From an uncultured Collinsella sp. (GTDB lineage Bacteria; Actinomycetota; Coriobacteriia; Coriobacteriales; Coriobacteriaceae), in contig URKU01000057.1 in NCBI GenBank assembly GCA_900548515.1, positions 1-12,328 of the forward strand: a stretch of DNA of 12,328 bases. Reading direction: 5' to 3'. Below, one piece after another: positions 7,382-12,328 of this stretch. Made by a program: the position numbers and the translations under genes. Each line of letters begins with the position of its first letter. Within the stretch, counting starts at the first letter, position 1. Below the pieces are notes generated by a model. It saw nothing but the letters and a program-made list of their open reading frames with translations, did not search any database and was not told the origin of the DNA.

Positions 7382-7389
7382 CTCCCTCC
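7382..7389 (-). promoter_or_regulatory. Ribosome-binding site selecting the GTG start at 7372
   Basis: On the minus strand GGAGGGAG lies 9 nt before GTG 7372. The alternative ATG at 7420 lacks a comparable site. This decides the start in favour of the shorter protein. Confidence 0.6.
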
Positions 7390-7402
7390 GTTGGCGGTGC
7401 GG

Positions 7403-7431
7403 AATTAACAGTACGACCATACTACCGTTAA
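7403..7431 (-). promoter_or_regulatory. Candidate promoter nested in an inverted repeat
   Basis: On the minus strand TTAACG (7431-7426), a 17-nt spacer and TTAATT (7408-7403) have standard promoter geometry and predict a start near 7396, about 24 nt before GTG 7372. The same bases form an inverted repeat: TTAAC (7405-7409) with GTTAA (7427-7431), and inner AGTA (7410-7413) with TACT (7420-7423). A regulator bound here would block transcription. The remaining divergent region, 7432-7530, shows nothing further that I can support. Confidence 0.35.
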
Positions 7432-7530
7432 CGCCGCAACGGGGACAACCAAGCTACGGGTCATTGCTTTGTTTGGACACATTTCCGCAGCTCATATGCA
7501 CCCGCAACCGACGGTTGTCAAAAATCTCAC

Positions 7531-7536
7531 TAGAAT
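7531..7536 (+). promoter_or_regulatory. Candidate -10 element of the XRE-DUF4097 operon
   Basis: TAGAAT predicts a start near 7543; no good -35 box is visible at 17 nt. This leaves a leader of about 97 nt before ATG 7640, containing a perfect 10-bp palindrome AAGGCGCCTT (7581-7590) that could be an operator for the encoded regulator. An in-frame ATG at 7544 would be almost leaderless and add 32 residues; I judge it less likely than 7640. Confidence 0.3.
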
Positions 7537-7629
7537 AGGTGGCATGCTTTTGGCGGTGGCGGATAGATTTTTAACTGTGCAAGGCGCCTTAAGAAGAAAA
7601 ACGGTCCGGCGGCACGGCTGGCATCACAT

Positions 7630-7635
7630 AGGAGG
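7630..7635 (+). promoter_or_regulatory. Consensus ribosome-binding site selecting start 7640
   Basis: AGGAGG lies 4 nt before ATG 7640. It marks the start of the XRE protein although the frame is open further upstream, to ATG 7469. The helix-turn-helix also begins at the usual distance from residue 1 with this start. Confidence 0.75.
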
Positions 7636-7639
7636 AACC

Positions 7640-8362
7640 ATGAATGTAGAAACTGCGCAGCGGCTCGCCGACCTTCGTCGCAGCAAGGGTTTTAGCCAAG
7701 AAGGGCTGGCACGAAAGCTGGGACTGTCGCGCCAAGCAGTCAGTAAATGGGAGCGCGCGGAGAGCTCGCCCGATACCGAGAACCTGATCTCGCTCGCCAA
7801 GCTCTATGGTGTGAGCTTGGACGAGCTGCTCAATCCGAGCGATGAGATTGAGGACGATATCGAGTTTGAGAACGAGGACCGTGCCCGTCAGCGCGAGGCC
7901 GAGGCGGCAGATCGCGCCCGTACCCATGAGGCGGCGGCACGTGCCACCGAGGCGGCAACACAGGCGAGTGACGCCGCCGCCAAGGCGGCGCAAGCGGCAA
8001 GCTGGAGTGCACAGGCCGCTAATGCCGCTACGGCGCAGGCGACGAGTGGCGGCGCAGTTGGCTCGACTCCGGTGAAGGGTCCGTTCCAGTCATTCCCGTA
8101 TTGGGCCGTGTGCTGGCTGCTGTTCTTTTTACTGATGTTCCTGTTTGGTGCCGGCCCCTTTGCTGCGCTGATCTTCTTCACGATTCCCATCTATCACTGG
8201 GTGGCGCGTGCACTCGATGGCGATTGGGCGCGCGGGGATATTCAGGTTGGTCCGGCACCGGTGGCGGTCAGGGCCCAGGGGAAGGATACTTCTGCGGAAC
8301 CTGATGCTGACGTGGCTACCGCGGCCACCGCTGAGCCATGTGCCAAAGAAGGTGACGAATGA
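7640..8362 (+). CDS. Membrane-anchored XRE-family transcriptional regulator
   Basis: The protein has 240 residues. Residues 5-62 are a Cro/CI-type helix-turn-helix: RLADLRRSKGFSQEGLARKL, then LSRQAVSKWERAESSPDTENL, then LAKLYGVSLDELL. A charged segment (68-98) and an alanine-rich helical linker (about 98-135) follow. Two hydrophobic segments at about 153-170 and 173-190 form a membrane hairpin. A hydrophilic, acidic tail of about 45 residues ends the protein. DNA-binding and tail parts are predicted cytosolic. This makes it a one-component membrane-tethered regulator. Its stop overlaps the start of the DUF4097 gene by 4 nt (ATGA), so the two are translationally coupled. I infer that it controls this operon in response to an envelope cue; the signal and the operator are unknown. 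Confidence 0.85.
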   Translation: MNVETAQRLADLRRSKGFSQEGLARKLGLSRQAVSKWERAESSPDTENLISLAKLYGVSLDELLNPSDEIEDDIEFENEDRARQREAEAADRARTHEAAARATEAATQASDAAAKAAQAASWSAQAANAATAQATSGGAVGSTPVKGPFQSFPYWAVCWLLFFLLMFLFGAGPFAALIFFTIPIYHWVARALDGDWARGDIQVGPAPVAVRAQGKDTSAEPDADVATAATAEPCAKEGDE

Positions 8363-9261
8363 TGAAGCTTTCGCATGAATCCAAGCTGCGCCTGGGCGTC
8401 GGCATCGGAGCGTTTGTACTGATTATCGGGCTTGTTTTTGGCGTTTCGCGGACTTTGATTCATTTTGATGGCCCGTGGGATCTCGACGATGTTATACCCG
8501 GCTTGTCCGGTATGGACGATGTGGTTGATGACGACGATTTTATGAACGATGGCGGTAACTATTCCGCTCGGCCTCAGCAGCTTTCGTGTACGACCTTTGA
8601 TGCCGATGAGTTTCGCTACCTCGATTTCGATATCGATGCGGCTACGGTGGACGTCAAGGTTGTTGATGGCAACAAGGCTCGCGTTATCGAGCGGGGACGC
8701 GTTGCCAATGGTATGGATGCCTCCAAGGCCGCGACGCAGAACATCGCATCCGTCGAGGACTCGACGCTCAAGGTTTCCCAGTTTGGAAGTGATGACGGTA
8801 AGGCAATTGACCGCTCGGTTACGGTTGAGCTGCCGCGCCGTGTTGCCGAACATCTGAAGGGAGTCAACGCGCACGTGGGCTCGGGTGATCTGCAGATTGC
8901 CGGTGTCACCTGTGATGGTTTCGACCTTTTCCTGGGTGCGGGAGATGTAGAGTTTGCGGGCAGCGTGACTGATGCGCTTAGTGCAGAGGTCGGGTCGGGC
9001 GATGTAACGTTCGAGCTCTGCCAGGCCCCCGCGAAGTCGATGGACGTGAGTGTGGGCTCGGGCGATGTGGAGATGACGGTTCCGAACTCGACGGGCTTTA
9101 AGGCGAGCCTCACCTTGGGCAGCGGCGACTTCGAGAGCGATTTCCTTCCGCTTGGCTACGACGGCGAGACCATTTTGAATCTTGAATTCGATAACGGTGA
9201 CAAGTCTGCCACGTATCGTTTTGAGGTCGGTTCGGGCGACATGTCGTTTGATTCGGAGTAG
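8359..9261 (+). CDS. DUF4097-type membrane-anchored beta-repeat protein
   Basis: The protein has 300 residues. Residues 12-33 form one membrane segment after a basic N-terminus (SHESKLRLGV). This predicts a type II orientation with the rest outside the cell. Residues 35-66 are very acidic and low in complexity. From about 75 on, alternating polar and hydrophobic short strands carry six (V/L)G(S/A)GD turns at 173-177, 192-196, 211-215, 232-236, 253-257 and 290-294. The spacing is 19, 19, 21, 21 and 37 residues. This is the signature of a DUF4097-like beta-solenoid, often found beside membrane regulators or stress systems; no enzymatic residues are apparent. Two ATGs (8359, 8362) are possible; AAGG upstream suits either. 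It shares an operon with the XRE regulator, and a strong terminator follows. Confidence 0.85.
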   Translation: MMKLSHESKLRLGVGIGAFVLIIGLVFGVSRTLIHFDGPWDLDDVIPGLSGMDDVVDDDDFMNDGGNYSARPQQLSCTTFDADEFRYLDFDIDAATVDVKVVDGNKARVIERGRVANGMDASKAATQNIASVEDSTLKVSQFGSDDGKAIDRSVTVELPRRVAEHLKGVNAHVGSGDLQIAGVTCDGFDLFLGAGDVEFAGSVTDALSAEVGSGDVTFELCQAPAKSMDVSVGSGDVEMTVPNSTGFKASLTLGSGDFESDFLPLGYDGETILNLEFDNGDKSATYRFEVGSGDMSFDSE

Positions 9262-9308
9262 TGAGGCAGACGAAAGCCTAGGCGAAGATATAGACGCGCT
9301 GTTTGATG

Positions 9309-9349
9309 AAGGCGCCGAAGCCGAGATCGGCTCCGGCGCCTTTGCCTTT
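9309..9349 (+). terminator. Intrinsic terminator of the XRE-DUF4097 operon
   Basis: The stem pairs 9309-9323 with 9328-9342 (AAGGCGCCG, one mismatch, AGCCG) around an AGAT loop, followed by TTTGCCTTT. It separates the operon from elp3, whose probable -10 box overlaps its downstream T-rich end. Confidence 0.8.
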
Positions 9350-9354
9350 ACAAT
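9349..9354 (+). promoter_or_regulatory. elp3 -10 box predicting a leaderless transcript
   Basis: TACAAT differs from the consensus by one base. With its last T at -7, the +1 position falls on A9361, the first base of the elp3 ATG. There is no Shine-Dalgarno sequence beyond GGGGG at 9355-9359, which is too close. No clear -35 box is seen; that region lies in the terminator stem. Confidence 0.5.
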
Positions 9355-9360
9355 GGGGGC

Positions 9361-11268
9361 ATGGAACAGATTATTTTGAACATACTCGAGGCCCTGCGTC
9401 GCGGCGAGACCGTGGACGACAAGGCGCTCGTCAAACTGATACATGCCGAGGCGCGCCGTGAGGGTGCCGACAAACGCGATTTGGCCAAGCGCCGCCTGCT
9501 GCCGTTTTACCAGCGGGTAAAACGTGAGGAGCCGGCCCGGTGGGCTGCGTGGAATGTCGATGCCGAGCTGGAGCGGCAACTGCTGCAGGTGCTGAGGATG
9601 AAGCCTCGTCGCACGGCTTCGGGCGTGGCGACCATTACCGTCATCACCAAGCCCTGGCCATGCTCGGGCGATTGCCTGTTTTGCCCTAACGATCTGCGCA
9701 TGCCCAAAAGCTATCTGCACGCCGAGCCGGCGTGCGCCCGTGCGGAGCAAAATTGCTTCGATCCGTATCTGCAGGTGAGCGCCCGTTTGACGGCGCTTTC
9801 GCAAATGGGGCATGCAACCGACAAGATCGAGCTCATTGTGCTCGGTGGTACCTGGAGTGACTATCCGGAAGGGTATCAAACATGGTTTATATCGGAGCTC
9901 TTCCGTGCGCTCAATGACGATGCCGTCGCCGGCGTGGCGGCCAACCCCATGTTGGCGCGTCCGGGCATCAGCCGTGCCGAGGCGGGGCGCCTGCTCGACG
10001 ATGCGCCTGCCGATGCCCTGCCGCCGGTGGTGGCGGAGCGCCGCGAGCGCTATCGGGCTGCCGGCATTGCGACAGACGAGGCTGAGCTCGCTGCCGGCGT
10101 TGCCGACGAGCAGGGGCGTGTGGATGCTTCTGTGGGTGGCTACAACCGCGCGGTGCGTCGTCTGTACGGCCCTGGTACGCCGTGGGGTGAGGTTGCCGAG
10201 TGGCAGACAGCAACGATGGAGGAGCTTGAGCGTCAGCAGCGCATCAATGAGACGGCGAAGCATCGCGTGGTGGGGCTCGTTATCGAGACGCGCCCCGATG
10301 CCGTAACGCCGCAGGCGCTTACGCTCATCCGCCGCCTGGGCTGCACCAAGATCCAGATGGGTATCCAGAGCCTCGACCAGCACCTGCTCGATATCAACGA
10401 GCGTCGCATTTCGGTGGCGCAGATCGAGCGGGCGTTTTCGCTTGCGCGCCTGTTTGGCTTTAAGATCCACGCGCATTTTATGCTTAACTTGCTGGGCGCT
10501 ACGCCCGAGGGGGACAAGCGCGACTACGAACGCTTTATGACCGAAGGGGCCTTTATGCCCGACGAGGTCAAGGTCTACCCGTGCGCGCTCATCGAGGGCT
10601 CGCGTCTGGTGGGCTGCTATGAGCGCGGCGAGTGGCGTCCCTATACCGAGGAAGAGCTGCTCGATGTGCTTGCCGACGACATCGTGGTGACGCCGGCGTT
10701 CTGCCGTATCAGTCGCATGATCCGCGACTTTAGTTCCGACGACATTATGGTGGGCAACAAGAAACCCAACCTGCGTCAGCTCGTTGAGAACCGTCTGGCT
10801 GCTCGGGGTGATGGTGCGACGGTGCGCGAGATTCGCTATCGCGAGATCAGTACGGCGGGTGCCGACTTGGATGAGCTATCTCTTGATGAGGAAGTGGCGT
10901 ACGAGACGCCAGTGACTTACGAGCGCTTTTTGCAGTGGGTGACGCCGCAGGGCAAGATCGCGGGCTTTTTGCGGTTGTCGCTGCCCGACCATTCGTTTGT
11001 TGCCGCGCATGCGGACGAGTTGCCGACGACGCCGGACGAGGCGATGATTCGCGAGGTGCACGTGTATGGCATGGCGGCACGCGTGGGTGACCAGGGCCAG
11101 GCGGCGCAGCATCATGGGTTGGGGCGTTTGCTCGTAGAGCGTGCGTGCGAGATTGCCCGGGATGCGGGTTATGCGCGTATCAACGTTATTAGCGCGATTG
11201 GCACACGCGAGTACTATCGCCATCTTGGATTTTATGACCATGGCCTTTATCTGCAAAAGGAGCTCTAG
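9361..11268 (+). CDS. elp3: Bacterial Elp3: radical SAM/GNAT tRNA U34 carboxymethyl synthase
   Basis: The protein has 635 residues. After an N-terminal helical region (1-80), KPRRTASG (81-88) leads to a radical SAM CxxxCxxC (C101, C105, C108, followed by PND). Family blocks follow: FDPYLQVSARL (133-143), ELIVLGGTW (157-165), VGLVIETRPD (304-313), TKIQMGIQSLD (329-339), IHAHFMLNLLGATPEGD (369-385) and DEVKVYP (401-407). The C-terminal GNAT acetyltransferase runs from about 515 to 635 (REVHVYG, QHHGLGRLLVERA, YYRHLGFYDHGLYLQKEL). Elp3 uses acetyl-CoA and SAM radicals to make cm5U34 in tRNA. The stretch 186-288, between FRALN and the RINETAKH block, is about 80 residues longer than I recall for archaeal and eukaryotic Elp3. 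The linker motif is EIRYREI (490-496), without the cysteines I associate with some homologues. No other Elongator subunit is visible. Confidence 0.93.
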   Translation: MEQIILNILEALRRGETVDDKALVKLIHAEARREGADKRDLAKRRLLPFYQRVKREEPARWAAWNVDAELERQLLQVLRMKPRRTASGVATITVITKPWPCSGDCLFCPNDLRMPKSYLHAEPACARAEQNCFDPYLQVSARLTALSQMGHATDKIELIVLGGTWSDYPEGYQTWFISELFRALNDDAVAGVAANPMLARPGISRAEAGRLLDDAPADALPPVVAERRERYRAAGIATDEAELAAGVADEQGRVDASVGGYNRAVRRLYGPGTPWGEVAEWQTATMEELERQQRINETAKHRVVGLVIETRPDAVTPQALTLIRRLGCTKIQMGIQSLDQHLLDINERRISVAQIERAFSLARLFGFKIHAHFMLNLLGATPEGDKRDYERFMTEGAFMPDEVKVYPCALIEGSRLVGCYERGEWRPYTEEELLDVLADDIVVTPAFCRISRMIRDFSSDDIMVGNKKPNLRQLVENRLAARGDGATVREIRYREISTAGADLDELSLDEEVAYETPVTYERFLQWVTPQGKIAGFLRLSLPDHSFVAAHADELPTTPDEAMIREVHVYGMAARVGDQGQAAQHHGLGRLLVERACEIARDAGYARINVISAIGTREYYRHLGFYDHGLYLQKEL

Positions 11269-12147
11269 ATGAACAAGCCGAGTGTTTCTGCCGGCGTCGT
11301 TGCCGGCGTTGCTCTGGGAGCCGCGGCGCTTGGTGCGGCCGCTGTCGCTGTTCGTGCTGCCTGTCTGCAGGTTGCGCGAACCCGCAATGGGTTGGCGCGT
11401 GTGAAGCGCGTGCACGACGAGGGCGGCGACGAGGTCCGTGTGCTCGTGCAGGGCGGCGTCTACCAAAGCGCGAGCTATGTTGGCGATCGTTGGGCGGAGC
11501 CGGTCTTTGCGTACTATCGTGCATTTGACGATGTGTTTGAGGCCGAGGACGCAATGCGTGATGCTTACGGGCATGGTATCGACCGCATGCTTATGCTGGG
11601 CGGCGGCGGGTTTGCCTATCCTAAGTTCGCTCTGATGTCGCACGAGGGTTTGCGCATGGACGTCATCGAGTATGACGGAGAGATTACGCGCCTGGCGCGC
11701 CGCTGGTTCTACCTAGACGAGCTGGAGCGCGCGGCGGGCGATCGTCTGCGGGTGATAACCGCCGAGGCTCGTTCATATTTGGGCATTACGAGCGTGGGCC
11801 ATCGTCGCTATGACGCGGTCGTGAGCGACTGCTTTGGCGGTGCCGAGCCTGTGCGCGAGCTGGCGACGGTTGAGGCGTTGCGTTTAGTGCGGGGCAGCCT
11901 GAACCCCGGGGGTATCTACGTTGCCAATATCGTGAGCGCAAACGAGGGGAGCGACGTGACGTTTCTGCGCGACTGCACTGCCACGGCACTCGAGGTATTC
12001 GCCCACGCCTGGGTGGTCCCATGTGGCGATGCGAAGTTCGGCGGCGAGGAAAACTACCTGCTCATCGCCAGCGACGGCAACTACGCCTTTGCCGAAGCCG
12101 TGCCTTTTGACGTCGACTTCCTCGGCACTGCCCTTCACGACAAGTAA
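11269..12147 (+). CDS. Membrane-anchored spermidine-synthase-like SAM-fold protein
   Basis: The protein has 292 residues. An alanine/glycine/valine-rich membrane segment at about 7-32 anchors it; the positive residues after it suggest the catalytic part is cytosolic. The Rossmann-like domain shows MLGGGGFAYPK (109-119), VIEYDGEI (132-139) binding the cofactor ribose, RYDAVVSDCFGG (180-191) and NPGGIYVANIVS (212-223). This layout is that of the spermidine synthase/SAM-methyltransferase group. However, the GGGDGG and D-x-x-DP residues of true aminopropyltransferases are not present, so I do not call it SpeE. The ATG follows the elp3 TAG directly, with AAGGAG at 11257-11262 inside elp3 and 6 nt spacing, so it is co-transcribed and coupled. 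A role linked to Elp3 is possible but unproven. Confidence 0.8.
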   Translation: MNKPSVSAGVVAGVALGAAALGAAAVAVRAACLQVARTRNGLARVKRVHDEGGDEVRVLVQGGVYQSASYVGDRWAEPVFAYYRAFDDVFEAEDAMRDAYGHGIDRMLMLGGGGFAYPKFALMSHEGLRMDVIEYDGEITRLARRWFYLDELERAAGDRLRVITAEARSYLGITSVGHRRYDAVVSDCFGGAEPVRELATVEALRLVRGSLNPGGIYVANIVSANEGSDVTFLRDCTATALEVFAHAWVVPCGDAKFGGEENYLLIASDGNYAFAEAVPFDVDFLGTALHDK

Positions 12148-12175
12148 GTCTCCCCGTCCCAAAAAGACTGGTTTT
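12147..12175 (+). terminator. Weak hairpin between convergent genes
   Basis: AGTCT (12147-12151) pairs with AGACT (12165-12169) around a 13-nt loop, followed by GGTTTT. It is a marginal terminator for the elp3 operon. It overlaps the stop codons of both converging genes, which lie only 26 nt apart. Confidence 0.3.
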
Positions 12176-12328
12176 ATGTGTGGTCGCGCCAGCCGAGAAC
12201 GCGCTGCTTCATGCCTTCGGTGTCGAGCACGCCTTCGGCAAAGCCCTTGCGCACGAGCTCTTCGGGAACAAACTCGTCGTAGCGGTCAAAGTAAGGCACC
12301 TCGCCAGGATAGACGAGCTCGATGGGAT
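12174..12328 (-). CDS. C-terminal end of an unidentified protein (5' part outside window)
   Basis: On the minus strand an open frame enters from the right edge and ends with TAA at 12176-12174, giving 50 codons. The residues start PIELVYPGEVPYFDRYDEF and end MKQRVLGWRDHT. Codon use looks coding, with G/C-rich third positions like the neighbours. The gene converges on the elp3 operon with a 26-nt gap. I do not recognise the family from this tail. No start is visible, so it extends beyond the window. Confidence 0.7.
   Translation of the reverse strand, partial: PIELVYPGEVPYFDRYDEFVPEELVRKGFAEGVLDTEGMKQRVLGWRDHT

Noticed and set aside
7469..7639. 57-residue N-terminal extension of the XRE regulator
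   Set aside because: AGGAGG lies directly before ATG 7640, and the helix-turn-helix begins at the usual distance from that start.
8242..10476. 744-residue open frame on the minus strand
   Set aside because: It runs antisense through the DUF4097 gene, a strong terminator and Elp3, all with clear family motifs. Its Arg/His/Leu-rich composition is typical of high-GC antisense frames.

Overview
The window is high-GC, gene-dense bacterial chromosome. The DUF3516-type helicase, alanine-rich proteins, GTG starts and a possible leaderless transcript suggest an actinobacterium. My best guess is a Coriobacteriia gut anaerobe such as Collinsella. This rests on recalled family distribution and was not searched. 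No rRNA, tRNA, CRISPR array, transposase or phage gene is visible.

Layout. (1) On the plus strand, a small calcineurin-like phosphoesterase (33-578) is followed by two overlapping hairpins and a U-tract, then a DUF2130 coiled-coil protein with a nuclease-like core (719-2476). (2) A shared bidirectional terminator (2500-2529) separates this from three minus-strand genes, read right to left: a Trm9/ALKBH8-like methyltransferase (7372-6500), a divergent TrmB-like tRNA methyltransferase (6381-5542) and a large DEAD/DEAH helicase with a DUF3516 region (5232-2551). The 309-bp gap between trmB and the helicase holds a striking long inverted repeat. (3) A divergent promoter region (7373-7639) leads into the plus strand: a membrane-anchored XRE regulator (7640-8362) overlapping by 4 nt a DUF4097-type surface protein (8359-9261). 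After a terminator come a bacterial Elp3 (9361-11268) and, with no gap, a membrane-anchored spermidine-synthase-like protein (11269-12147). (4) The right edge holds the last 50 codons of a minus-strand gene that runs out of the window.

Theme. Three genes point to tRNA modification: TrmB-like (m7G46 family), Elp3 (cm5U34) and a methyltransferase that resembles eukaryotic Trm9, the enzyme that esterifies cm5U34 to mcm5U34. Elp3 and a Trm9-like enzyme lying about 2 kb apart suggests a minimal bacterial Elongator-type wobble-uridine pathway. This is the most interesting hypothesis here. The second is the paired inverted element at 5354-5475. The XRE/DUF4097 pair looks like an independent envelope-sensing operon placed between them.
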